From NCBI GenBank assembly GCA_000969725.1, contig JXSR01S068003.1: a stretch of DNA of 38,622 nt. One strand, written 5' to 3'. The translations under genes were made by a program, and so were the position numbers. Positions 31,701 through 35,133 of this stretch are shown in pieces (the stretch's first letter is position 1; each line of letters opens with the position of its first letter). A model generated the notes under the pieces. The model searched no databases, was not told where the DNA came from, and worked only from the letters and a program-made list of their open reading frames with translations. This stretch comes from Ophiothrix spiculata. Its lineage: Eukaryota > Echinodermata > Ophiuroidea > Amphilepidida > Ophiotrichidae.

Positions 31701-33489
31701 GGATGGCTTGATTTAAGTTAGTAATTTTGAAGTAAATGCGGCAAAATTTGATGTTTAAAGTTAGCGAATAGTTTTTTAATACAATATTTCAATTGATTCA
31801 TGTCTGTCCTTGAGAATTTCTGACGTTTAGGCTTTTAAGTAAGCTTACAGATGCCATATGCTATAAGCCAGTGCATTTGATTTTTATTGGCGGCGATCGG
31901 TTATGGTTTATTCTAAATTTGCTTAACACGAAAGCACACTCTTGGCCCAGACGATTTCGTGTTAAAGAGTTTCTACTGTACTTCCAGAATATTTTCAGGC
32001 GAGACAAAATGCCTATGTGATTTTCAACCTACCTGAGATGTCCTTGATGAAAGCACATGGTCGAAGGTGAAAGCTCTGTCTTTGCCAACAACAATCTGTT
32101 TTTTCTTTGGAAGCACTTTGACACACAGCTGATGATGATGGAGACGCTCCTGAGGTAGCAGAGGACGAATCTAGCGATACAAAATAAAATAAAATTGTTG
32201 ATTGCTAGCTATTCAGTGTTATTCTAAAAGCAAAATGTTGTAAATTATATAATATGTCTACATCATTAGGAAAGGTGTTCTATATTGTGTACATTTCCTC
32301 TACAGCTAAGAATTCTATATTGTGTACATTTCCTCTACAACAAGAGTCTGATGACTTCCTGCGTATGTAGGCTTATTTCCTCATTATTGTTTTTATAATG
32401 TCTTTTTCAGTTCTCCATGCGCCCACAGCCATTTTTGTTTTGGGGACCCCATTGGAAATAAGCCTGCATATGCATTTGCTGGGCTTTTATGGGCTATCCT
32501 GGCCTTACAACTTTGGTTGTTGTGTCATGTGACTCTGTTTTAACTTCTGCAGCTTATGTATTATTGTATTGATTTGTAGTGTATTTATTTGATGCTTATT
32601 TTTGTACTGTTTTTGGTTGTAAGTCCTAATAAAAACAAAACTAAGGAATGAACTTGAAAACCGAAAACTTGCAATTTGATCAAATACCTATATCCCAAAT
32701 GTACCATAAAGTTTGCTCACTAACTTACAGCTCAAAACATGGCAGTCAAGTATAATTTGCAGGCATAGTGTGACCATAGCTTTTCAAAACACCCCCTTAA
32801 GGGTGATTTTTTCCAAAGCCAAAAACCCTTTTTTTTCTTTTCACATGCTAAATGGGGATTTTACTGACACCATTTTCACACTAGGGTTTGAAAAAGTACC
32901 ATATTTCTTGAAAATGGTTGTTTTTGATACCCTATGGTGTCACCTGATTCACCCTTCAATCCTTAAAAACAACCCTTATGGTTTATTCAGAGCAGCCCAG
33001 TGTTCCTGCTAAGGTCGTATGGCGCACCATTGGTGTAGGAGCCGAGATAATTGGCGCAACAAGTTTCTGAAAATGTGTAAAAAGGATTCGTTTCCTGGCT
33101 TTACTTGGCCATTTTCAGCCTCAGCTCATGCTTTTGACGTAAGCACCTCTTCAACTTGTGTCAAAAATTGCTCGAATTGGCCCAAGCTCAAATATGCATC
33201 GTACGACGCCCATCGACGCGCAGTCATTTACACGCACTATTCCTTGTGCAAACTGCAAAGCATGTGTAAGGACTGCGCGTCGATGGTCAATGCATATCGA
33301 CAAAACTCTGAATAAACCATAAATCACCTTTTTCTTGATCATGCCATGCCTGCAACATTATACTTGACTGATACCCTCCCGCCTCCCCCAGGGTCTACGC
33401 TCACTATTTTGAGTATGCTTTCAAGAAAAAAAACAGAAACAAAACAACATACTCACCCTCACAGCCACCCTGACAGGCACCTCCTGCAT
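1557..33489 (-). CDS. KIF27: KIF27/KIF7-family kinesin gene (exons 1-20; 3' end outside window)
   Basis: Plus-end kinesin of the kinesin-4 superfamily, KIF7/KIF27/Costal-2 group. In animals this group acts at cilia and in Hedgehog signal control; that role is family knowledge. Twenty exons join with matching phases into 2823 bp, 941 codons. Motor domain is about residues 1-365: start [12 protein letters not shown]-loop GQTGAGKT 84-91, YIEVYKE 135-141, HIREDEQGN 157-165, switch I NEYSSRSH 201-208, switch II DLAGSE 262-267, [13 protein letters not shown] 308-320. The neck is [11 protein letters not shown], then a coiled-coil stalk. KIF27 rather than KIF4 or KIF21 is supported by the start, by HTSPPL followed by [15 protein letters not shown] and an acidic run, and by [13 protein letters not shown]. 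All nucleotide motifs are intact, so ATPase activity is plausible. Vertebrate KIF27 is about 1400 residues, so roughly the last third is missing here. No promoter or polyadenylation site was recognised. A single invertebrate gene could be ancestral to both KIF7 and KIF27. Confidence 0.93.
2198..2436 (-). pseudogene. Two partial tandem copies of KIF27 exon 19
   Basis: Copies at 2326-2436 and 2198-2308 repeat the last 37 codons of exon 19, each with the GTAGGT donor, at a period of 128 bp and about 97% identity. Both change His to Tyr and Val to Ala ([11 protein letters not shown] against [11 protein letters not shown]). Each is preceded by GGCAG, which would be a phase-0 acceptor, and has no stop, but only 17 nt separates it from the donor of the preceding copy. 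Reading straight through shifts frame (128 is not a multiple of 3). Probably a recent duplication, used little or not at all; exclusive use in place of exon 19 is possible but unproven. Confidence 0.82.
2454..2603 (-). CDS. KIF27: KIF27 exon 19 (complete copy)
   Basis: 150 bp, phase 0 to 0, residues 844-893. Encodes [19 protein letters not shown], then [20 protein letters not shown] and LERKHQ. Matches EAEQAKVELTETRKQLQEL and FRKKMDAAKLRVQVLQKKQQ of KIF27. Acceptor TTCATAG, donor GTAGGT. Two partial copies follow immediately at 128-bp spacing. Confidence 0.95.
2604..4318. other. KIF27 intron 18
   Basis: Carries a foldback element at 3201-3864. The rest, including 2650-3200 and short ATATATCCATAACC direct repeats near 4157-4200, shows no exon or named element. 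Confidence 0.6.
3201..3864. mobile_element. Foldback element family F1, copy 1
   Basis: Left arm TTAGAAGAAGTTGGTCAGCA, through TTACATTTTTATACTAAA and ATCACTG-like sequence, is inverted at the right end (AAAAATGTAAGTGTTGTTAA, then TTCTTCTAA). Arms are about 75-90 bp. A second copy lies at 8056-8571. Non-autonomous, no ORF; superfamily not assigned. The interior holds repeated CCCACCCTTT motifs. Confidence 0.75.
4319..4415 (-). CDS. KIF27: KIF27 exon 18
   Basis: 97 bp, phase 2 to 0, residues 811-843. Encodes [19 protein letters not shown] and [14 protein letters not shown], close to MKEDLIKELIKTG and KQYSLKVTKLEH in KIF27. Coiled coil. Acceptor TTTATAG, donor GTATTT (weaker than the others). 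Confidence 0.95.
4845..5019 (-). CDS. KIF27: KIF27 exon 17
   Basis: 175 bp, phase 1 to 2, residues 753-810. Encodes [19 protein letters not shown], then a coiled coil ending [14 protein letters not shown], matching KAKQKMRELTINI of KIF27 and AQQKIRELAINI of KIF7. Acceptor CTTACAG, donor GTGAGT. Confidence 0.94.
5020..5968. other. KIF27 intron 16
   Basis: Contains a SINE-like repeat from about 5467 to 5800. The stretch 5060-5460 shows nothing recognisable. Confidence 0.6.
5467..5800 (-). mobile_element. tRNA-derived SINE family S1, copy 1
   Basis: Minus strand has a tRNA-like head with a B-box-like AAGTTCAACCCC and ends in a tail block containing GGCATAGGGACTATATAA. The same tail block (ATAGTGCACTATGCC and ATTCCACATGGC in plus sense) occurs at 18995-19300 and, diverged, near 14174-14300. 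Confidence 0.6.
5969..6075 (-). CDS. KIF27: KIF27 exon 16
   Basis: 107 bp, phase 2 to 1, residues 717-752. Encodes [19 protein letters not shown] and then a Lys-rich stretch with [10 protein letters not shown]. Basic and low complexity; corresponds to the Arg/Ser-rich segment with RSRSWI after the acidic block in KIF27. Acceptor CTTTCAG, donor GTAAGT. Confidence 0.87.
6266..6429 (-). CDS. KIF27: KIF27 exon 15 (GFRARSQ and acidic run)
   Basis: 164 bp, phase 0 to 2, residues 663-716. Starts [20 protein letters not shown], then [20 protein letters not shown] and a Glu/Asp run. Vertebrate KIF27 has YSLDRIFAGFRTRSQ followed by EEQDKVLHCQFSDNSDDEE at the same place, so this block is diagnostic of the family. 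Acceptor TTCCACAG, donor GTATGT. Confidence 0.95.
6528..6708. mobile_element. Palindromic MITE family F2, copy 1
   Basis: Arms of about 75 bp: GACAATAATAACTGCGCACC, CATTGTTTACAATCGG and GGTGTTTGTTTTGGGCCGAG on the left are inverted on the right (GAAAAGTACCGAGGCACAAA, then GCAAAGTTATTATTGTC). Copy 2 at 34882-35006 lacks most of the right arm. Confidence 0.85.
7316..7466. mobile_element. CACTG-ended MITE with TAA duplication
   Basis: Near-perfect palindrome. Starts CACTGTAAAGTAAAAAGCAC, ends GTGCTTTTTACTTTACAGTG, flanked by TAA on both sides. The 3-bp target duplication and CACT ends fit a CACTA/EnSpm-type non-autonomous element (inference). The interior repeats CACTCGTTTT-type words. Confidence 0.85.
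8056..8571. mobile_element. Foldback element family F1, copy 2
   Basis: Left arm TTAGAAGATTAAAACTGGTC, then CTTACATTTTTGTACCGAAT; right arm inverts it (ATTCGATACAAAAATGTAAG, then CCTCTTCTAA). Same family as 3201-3864, shorter and diverged. Confidence 0.75.
9369..9386. repeat. Poly-A run
   Basis: About 18 consecutive A. Could be the tail of a retroposed copy, but no source sequence was recognised beside it. Confidence 0.7.
10117..10190. repeat. A/C-rich simple sequence
   Basis: Irregular ACAAAC and ACACA words. Low complexity only. Confidence 0.7.
12075..12191 (-). CDS. KIF27: Candidate KIF27 exon 14 (cassette, uncertain)
   Basis: 117 bp, phase 0 to 0, 39 codons with no stop. The first residues are [18 protein letters not shown] and the last TLVCAPQIL: Ser/Thr-rich, low complexity. 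Acceptor TTATTAG, donor GTAAAG. GC content is clearly above the flanking intron, which favours coding. Against it, exon 13 and exon 15 already join perfectly in the family protein, so this would be a lineage-specific or alternative insert that can be skipped without changing frame. T/G-rich sequence follows the donor in the transcript. Confidence 0.45.
12430..12668 (-). mobile_element. tRNA-derived SINE with conserved central block
   Basis: Minus strand 12666-12594 is tRNA-like: A box TTGGTGCAGTGGTAG, anticodon-loop-like CTTACAC, B box GGTTCGAGTCC, with a damaged anticodon stem. It is followed by GGTTTTTCTCCTGGTACTCC and GGTCTCCCTCC. That block resembles a central domain shared by SINEs of several marine invertebrates (possibly Nin-DC type, from memory). 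The body contains the palindrome ACTTGGTACCAAGT. RNA polymerase III promoter boxes look intact. Confidence 0.75.
13212..13388. mobile_element. Short inverted-repeat element
   Basis: Ends AGATGCCAC and GTGGCATCT are inverted, with AAACCTGAAA-type words repeated inside. The terminal repeat is only 9 bp, so this is tentative. It ends about 70 bp from the exon 13 donor. Confidence 0.45.
13458..13625 (-). CDS. KIF27: KIF27 exon 13
   Basis: 168 bp, phase 0 to 0, residues 568-623. Encodes [19 protein letters not shown] and ends [14 protein letters not shown]27 of vertebrates has RKVHTSPPMYSLDRIFAGF, so in that family this exon reads directly into exon 15 ([10 protein letters not shown]). Arg- and Ser-rich, probably unstructured. 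Acceptor TTCTTTAG, donor GTAAGA. Confidence 0.9.
13683..13861. mobile_element. Palindromic MITE near exon 13 acceptor
   Basis: Left arm AATAGACTACTTTCGTATAT, then GCATCTTGAAAGTA; right arm inverted (TACTTTCAAGATGC, then AAAAGTGGTCTATT). About 42-bp arms. Begins 57 bp before the exon 13 acceptor. Confidence 0.8.
14174..14300 (-). mobile_element. Diverged SINE S1 fragment
   Basis: Plus-sense ATAGTACATTATGCCTCC and AATTTCACACAGCCTCAACA match the tail blocks of the S1 copies at 5467 and 18995. A recognisable tRNA-like head is missing. Confidence 0.5.
14622..14846 (-). CDS. KIF27: KIF27 exon 12 (coiled coil)
   Basis: 225 bp, phase 0 to 0, residues 493-567. Glu/Gln-rich helical sequence including [18 protein letters not shown] and [19 protein letters not shown], with heptad-like Leu spacing. 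Acceptor TTTACAG, donor GTAAGA. Confidence 0.92.
15528..15710 (-). mobile_element. tRNA-derived SINE family S2
   Basis: Minus-strand head GGCTGAGTGGAGTAGGAGTC (A-box-like) and GAGTTTGACCC (B-box-like), followed by ATCCTTAGGCAAGGCACTTT, a tail word I know from SINEs of many marine invertebrates. Confidence 0.7.
15762..16344. mobile_element. TTAA-flanked inverted-repeat element
   Basis: 583 bp. Ends GGTGGCTTAGCACA and TGTGCTAAGCCACC are exact inverted repeats, with TTAA directly outside each end. TTAA duplication fits piggyBac- or Kolobok-type non-autonomous elements. Its edge is 15 bp from the exon 11 donor. No transposase ORF. Confidence 0.85.
16364..16589 (-). CDS. KIF27: KIF27 exon 11
   Basis: 226 bp, phase 2 to 0, residues 417-492. 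Contains [20 protein letters not shown], matching ECARYRACTDAA of KIF7 and ECLGYQ of KIF27, then [11 protein letters not shown] and [14 protein letters not shown]. This is the helical region after the neck. Acceptor CTTGCAG, donor GTAAGC. A 583-bp TTAA-flanked element starts 15 bp past the donor. Confidence 0.94.
16590..17423. other. KIF27 intron 10
   Basis: Mostly one inverted-repeat element (16687-17259), with about 100-160 bp of plain intron on each side. Confidence 0.65.
16687..17259. mobile_element. Inverted-repeat element with ATTT duplication
   Basis: 573 bp. Starts GTGATGGCTCACCCCGAAA, ends TTTCGGGGTGAGTCATCAC, flanked by ATTT on both sides. The inner part at about 16845-17020 is shared, in opposite orientation, with 32330-32500. 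Superfamily not assigned. Confidence 0.8.
17424..17473 (-). CDS. KIF27: KIF27 exon 10 (micro-exon)
   Basis: 50 bp, phase 0 to 2, residues 401-416 plus two bases. Encodes [16 protein letters not shown]. Found by phase and splice signals (GAACAG acceptor, GTAGGT donor) rather than strong homology. Its position matches the short linker with MDEMEF or RIHSLEEQV in KIF27. It restores the phase needed by exon 11, which supports it. Confidence 0.8.
17474..19333. other. KIF27 intron 9
   Basis: Contains SINE S1 copy 3 at its left-gene end (18995-19300). The 1.5 kb from 17480 to 18990 shows no exon, inverted repeat or known element. Confidence 0.6.
18995..19300 (-). mobile_element. tRNA-derived SINE family S1, copy 3
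   Basis: Minus strand: CCCACTAGCTCAGACAGTTA (A-box region), GCGTTCGAGTCC (B box), then a body ending in GGCATAGTGCACTATAAATC. Ends about 35 bp before exon 9 in genome order. Confidence 0.65.
19334..19468 (-). CDS. KIF27: KIF27 exon 9 (neck)
   Basis: 135 bp, phase 0 to 0, residues 356-400. Starts [16 protein letters not shown], the conserved sequence just after the motor core, then [19 protein letters not shown], the start of the stalk coiled coil. Acceptor TTTTTAG, donor GTATGT. Confidence 0.95.
19469..20783. other. KIF27 intron 8
   Basis: Holds a Harbinger-like MITE (20534-20752) and a direct duplication of GATATTTGCTCTGACTTATT (20268 and 20298). No exon seen in 19500-20260. Confidence 0.6.
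20534..20752. mobile_element. PIF/Harbinger-like MITE with TTA duplication
   Basis: 219 bp. Starts GGGGTGCACCATTAGATTTC, ends GAAATCTAATGGTGCACCCC, flanked by TTA on both sides, as expected for PIF/Harbinger elements. Begins 28 bp from the exon 8 donor. Confidence 0.88.
20784..21007 (-). CDS. KIF27: KIF27 exon 8 (end of motor core)
   Basis: 224 bp, phase 1 to 0, residues 281-355. Encodes [50 protein letters not shown] and LNSLKYANR: the microtubule-binding helix and end of the catalytic core. Acceptor CTATAG, donor GTGAGT. A PIF/Harbinger-like MITE begins 28 bp past the donor, and reading through the donor stays open into that MITE for about 55 codons. Confidence 0.96.
21289..21609. mobile_element. 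Inverted-repeat element
   Basis: Ends AAGGAGCATGGTCCGATTG and CAATCGGACCAAGATCTTTT are imperfect inverted repeats about 320 bp apart. No ORF. Superfamily not assigned. Confidence 0.65.
22051..23330. repeat. Array of about seven diverged ~200-bp subterminal units
   Basis: Unit starts near 22051, 22255, 22455, 22657, 22847, 23033 and 23250. Shared words are GGTTGGCAAAAAT, TGATTTAAATC and ATGTATTATCATAT. Lies inside the hAT-like element and starts with its terminal repeat. Confidence 0.75.
23500..24011 (+). mobile_element. Penelope-like 3' fragment with inverted arms
   Basis: 512 bp flanked by a 13-bp direct repeat (TTAAATCAATGAT at 23487 and 24012). Arms of about 115 bp (23537-23652 and 23898-24011) are inverted. 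Between them the plus strand encodes [17 protein letters not shown] and, after a [22 protein letters not shown]: the C-terminal GIY-YIG endonuclease region typical of Penelope-like retroelements. Broken and inactive. Inverted terminal repeats are known for this class. Confidence 0.75.
24538..24732 (-). CDS. KIF27: KIF27 exon 7 (acidic loop and switch II)
   Basis: 195 bp, phase 1 to 1, residues 216-280. The first 40 residues form an acidic loop (13 Asp or Glu between 216 and 251) ahead of [25 protein letters not shown] is switch II. The loop, between switch I and switch II strands, is about 20 residues longer than in human KIF27. The acceptor was chosen at TTATCAG because the alternative 2 bp further on shifts the frame into a stop. 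A nest of mobile elements ends about 37 bp past its donor. Confidence 0.92.
24733..25519. other. KIF27 intron 6
   Basis: AT-rich. No exon, inverted repeat or known element recognised. Confidence 0.5.
25520..25666 (-). CDS. KIF27: KIF27 exon 6 (switch I)
   Basis: 147 bp, phase 1 to 1, residues 167-215. Encodes [20 protein letters not shown] and later [28 protein letters not shown] is switch I, with the catalytic Ser and Arg present. Acceptor CTCCACAG, donor GTAAGT. Confidence 0.95.
25667..26418. other. KIF27 intron 5
   Basis: Contains the decayed exon 5 copy (25844-25966). 25970-26400 shows nothing else. Confidence 0.6.
25844..25966 (-). pseudogene. Decayed partial copy of KIF27 exon 5
   Basis: Minus-strand sequence encodes [14 protein letters not shown], almost identical to exon 5 ([14 protein letters not shown]). 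It is then interrupted by about 60 bp of unrelated sequence with a stop, and resumes DEQSNTG up to the position equivalent to the exon 5 end. The donor position reads CAG|GCAAGT, which fits a GC-type donor. The copy starts inside the exon and carries no acceptor. Not translatable as an exon because of the insertion. Confidence 0.8.
26419..26551 (-). CDS. KIF27: KIF27 exon 5
   Basis: 133 bp, phase 0 to 1, residues 123-166. Contains [20 protein letters not shown] and [10 protein letters not shown], typical of the KIF7/KIF27 motor. Acceptor GCTTCAG, donor GTATGG. A decayed copy of its 3' half lies 575 bp further along the transcript (25844-25966). Confidence 0.95.
27600..28740 (+). mobile_element. 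5'-truncated LINE remnant (C-terminal part of ORF2)
   Basis: Plus-strand pieces in several frames: [20 protein letters not shown] and FVCGRCKK (a damaged Cys/His knuckle), [20 protein letters not shown], then [20 protein letters not shown] and [11 protein letters not shown]. This order is the tail of non-LTR retrotransposon reverse transcriptases common in invertebrates. Stops (TAA at 27950) and frameshifts make it dead; the polymerase core is absent. It ends in a TACTACTACTACT-type tail. GC content is well above the surrounding intron. Confidence 0.9.
28481..28699. mobile_element. AT-rich palindromic insertion in LINE
   Basis: 219 bp of alternating AATTTACCGGTAAATT-type words inside the LINE 3' end, flanked by TGTGGATAAA at 28471-28480 and 28700-28709. 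The 10-bp direct repeat suggests insertion with target duplication. Superfamily unclear. Confidence 0.75.
28867..28974 (-). CDS. KIF27: KIF27 exon 4 (P-loop)
   Basis: 108 bp, phase 0 to 0, residues 87-122. Starts [10 protein letters not shown], completing the ATP-binding P-loop, and continues through [19 protein letters not shown]. The second P-loop residue after Thr is Ala where most kinesins have Ser (GQTGSGKT); Ala is tolerated in several kinesins. Acceptor TCACAG, donor GTAAGA. Confidence 0.95.
29505..29625 (-). mobile_element. tRNA-like SINE family S3, copy 1
   Basis: Minus strand GGTAGTGTTTCACAGATGG, TTGCTATGAGG and B-box-like GATCGAATCC followed by AGGTGAAAAT. The same order of words is found at 30575-30700. 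Confidence 0.6.
29693..29906. mobile_element. Inverted-repeat MITE, TTA/TAA flanks
   Basis: Starts GGCTGTGATCACATAGAA, ends TTCTATGTGATCGCAGCC. TTA on the left and TAA near the right end are compatible with PIF/Harbinger. Confidence 0.7.
30373..30459 (-). CDS. KIF27: KIF27 exon 3
   Basis: 87 bp, phase 0 to 0, residues 58-86. Encodes [20 protein letters not shown] and then ATVFAYGQT, the first part of the P-loop. Acceptor TGTACAG, donor GTGAGT. The intron splits the P-loop between GQT and GAGKT. Confidence 0.95.
30575..30700 (-). mobile_element. tRNA-like SINE family S3, copy 2
   Basis: Minus strand TGCAGTGATTCAGTAGTGG, TTGCTATGAGTG, and B-box-like TGTTCAAATCC followed by TGGTGAAAAC. Confidence 0.6.
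31344..31978. mobile_element. pogo/Tigger-like MITE with TA duplication
   Basis: 635 bp. Starts CAGTGGAAACTCGGTAACAC, ends GTGTTAAAGAGTTTCTACTG, flanked by TA. CAGT ends and a TA duplication fit pogo-type Tc1/mariner elements. No transposase ORF remains. Confidence 0.82.
32033..32170 (-). CDS. KIF27: KIF27 exon 2
   Basis: 138 bp, phase 0 to 0, residues 12-57. It begins [19 protein letters not shown] and ends [13 protein letters not shown], the early motor strands with the conserved FTFD. Acceptor CGCTAG, donor GTAGGT. A pogo-like element ends about 50 bp beyond the donor. Confidence 0.93.
32330..32630 (+). repeat. Interspersed repeat shared with 16845-17020
   Basis: CAAGAGTCTGATGAC and GGACCCCATTGGAAATAAG match the reverse complement of the interior of the element at 16687-17259. 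It ends near a TAATAAAAACAAAAC tail, which suggests a LINE 3' end (inference). Confidence 0.55.
32775..32976. repeat. Interspersed repeat family R1, copy 2
   Basis: Shares TGAAAAAGTACC, TTTCTTGAAAATGG and AATCCTTAAAAACAACCCT with 925-1300. Confidence 0.65.
32976..33322. mobile_element. Inverted-repeat MITE inside repeat R1
   Basis: Ends TTATGGTTTATTCAGAG and CTCTGAATAAACCATAA are exact inverted repeats. TA at both edges fits Tc1/mariner. The interior has a second palindrome around ATCGACGCGCAGTC and GACTGCGCGTCGAT. It sits directly at the end of R1. Confidence 0.8.
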
Positions 33490-34455
33490 ACTGTCTGAAC
33501 AGGTGGACAAATGGACGGATGAATTCACAGATCCTATAGCAGGGCTTGTAGTCATATGGGATGTGATCTATAGTTCCCTGGGGTCTACGCTCACAACTAA
33601 ATACTCACCCTCACAGCCACCCTGACAGGCACCTCCTGCATACTGTCTGAACAGGTGGATAAATGGACGGATGAATTCACAGGTCCTATAGCAGGGCTTG
33701 TAGTCATATGGGATGCGACCTAGAGTTCCCTGGGGTCTACGCTCACCACTAAATACTCACCCTGACAGGCACCTCCTGCATACTGTCTGAACAGTTGGAT
33801 AAATGGACAAATGAATTCACAGATCCTATAGCAGGGCTTGTAGTCATGGGATGCGACCTAGAGTTCCCTGGGGTCTACGCTCACCACTAAATACTCACCC
33901 TCACAGCCACCCTGACAGGCACCTCCTGCATACTGTCTGAACAGGTGGATAAATGGACAGATGAATTCACAGGTCCTATAGCAGGGCTTGTAGTCATATG
34001 GGATGCGACCTAGAGTTCCTGGGGTCTACACTCACAACTAGATACTCACCCTGACAGGCACCTCCTGCATACTGTCTGAACAGGTGGATAAATGGACAAA
34101 TGAATTCACAGATCCTATAGCAGGGCTTGTAGTCATGGGATGCGACCTAGAGTTCCCTGGGGTCTACGCTCACAACTAAATACTCACCCTCACAGCCACC
34201 CTGACAGGCACCTCCTGCATACTGTCTGAACAGTTGGATAAATGGACGGATGAATTCACAGATCCTATAGCAGGGCTTGTAGTCATATGGGATGTGACCT
34301 AGAGTTCCCTGGGGTCTACGCTCACAACTAAATACTCACCCTCACAGCCACCCTGACAGGCACCTCCTGCATACTGTCTGAACAGGTAGATAAATGGACG
34401 GATGAATTCACAGATCCTATAGCAGGACTTGTAGTCATGGGATGCGACCTAGAGT
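33389..34455 (-). repeat. Tandem array: seven copies of KIF27 first coding exon
   Basis: Units of about 139-152 bp repeat seven times at high identity. Each has an upstream in-frame ATG, the family-type start ATG, the coding segment and a GTGAGTAT donor, but no clear acceptor. Start codons lie at 33489, 33641, 33781, 33931, 34070, 34220 and 34372. Copies at 33781 and 34070 lack 12 bp and would encode MQEVPVR instead of [11 protein letters not shown], still phase 0 into exon 2. A partial eighth unit (GGTCTACGCTCAC near 33393) sits at the left edge. The array spans the presumed 5' leader, so copies could be alternative first exons, non-functional copies, or partly an assembly artefact. Confidence 0.9.
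33457..33489 (-). CDS. KIF27: KIF27 exon 1 (first coding exon, copy nearest exon 2)
   Basis: Encodes [11 protein letters not shown], phase 0, followed by the donor GTGAGTAT. It joins exon 2 to give VRVAVRIRPLL, the first beta strand of the kinesin motor. The start was chosen because vertebrate KIF27 begins MEEIPVKVAVRIRPLL. An in-frame ATG 22 codons upstream (at 33555) follows a stop, so an N-terminal extension starting MTTSPAIGS is possible. This is the last in transcription order of seven tandem copies; any of the five full copies would give the same protein, so which one is used cannot be told from sequence. Confidence 0.85.
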
Positions 34456-34629
34456 ATGTTTAAGGATCCTCCATGATAAAGATGATCACTCCGGATGGTA
34501 GCTTACATGTATGTTGCTGTAATATAGAAAACACCATACAAATTACCGGTAGATGTTTTTTTTTCTTTTTCAAAGCCTGTGAGGGTCTTTATTCTTTTTT
34601 CTTTTATGACTACATTTATTCCATGAATC

Positions 34630-34832
34630 CAGTATTGTAAACGCCAATATTTTCGCACACGGCTAATAATAATTTCGCAGGTTTTAATTTTCACGCTTGT
34701 GATATTTTTACGTGCGGCAGCATACATATATTTCATACCATTTTTCGAGCTACATTTATTTTCACGTAAGGCGAGGTGAGCATGAAAAGGATGAAAATAA
34801 ATGTAGCACGAAAAATAACACTTATACAGTAT
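34630..34832. mobile_element. Possible foldback element
   Basis: CGAGCTACATTTATTTTCA and TGAAAATAAATGTAGCACG are inverted, and TTTTCGC-like words flank AGTATTGTAA on the left and TTATACAGTA on the right. Terminal repeats are diverged. Confidence 0.4.
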
Positions 34833-34881
34833 AGAAACCCTTGTTGCATTTTTTGCATACATTGAAAGTATTTCTTAATTT

Positions 34882-35006
34882 GACAATAATAACTGCACAC
34901 CATCTTTATTTGAGGTCATTGTTTAAAATTGGAGGTGTTTGTTTTGGGCCGAGGTGCTTTCTGAGGGAGCGTAGTGACAGAATTAAAAGATGGTGCAAAG
35001 TTATTG
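34882..35006. mobile_element. Palindromic MITE family F2, copy 2 (partial)
   Basis: GACAATAATAACTGCACACC, then GGTGTTTGTTTTGGGCCGAG as in 6528-6708. The right arm is mostly lost and only AAAAGATGGTGCAAAGTTAT remains. Confidence 0.75.
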
Positions 35007-35133
35007 CAAACATCAAAATACAAGAGGGCACCAGGCTCCTATTTTTATAAAAAATGCCCCTTGCAAAGGTGGAAGAGGGCGAAAAAATAAAGTTTAACTG
35101 CCCAAAATGTTGCTCATTTGTACACCCCCGTGT

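Larger units (their letters stand above)
30460..32032. other. KIF27 intron 2
   Basis: Contains SINE S3 copy 2 (30575-30700) and a pogo-like element (31344-31978). 30730-31340 shows nothing recognised. Confidence 0.6.
32171..33456. other. KIF27 intron 1
   Basis: Contains a repeated block (32330-32630), R1 copy 2 (32775-32976), and a TIR element (32976-33322). A duplicate of TTCTATATTGTGTACATTTC occurs at 32278 and 32310. Confidence 0.6.

Noticed and set aside
33389-34455. CRISPR array or satellite DNA
   Set aside because: Units are contiguous without unique spacers, and each contains a coding exon and a donor of the adjacent gene in a eukaryotic setting.
34456-34900. Promoter of the kinesin gene
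   Set aside because: I saw no convincing core promoter elements. Foldback-element sequence occupies much of this stretch, so no call was made.
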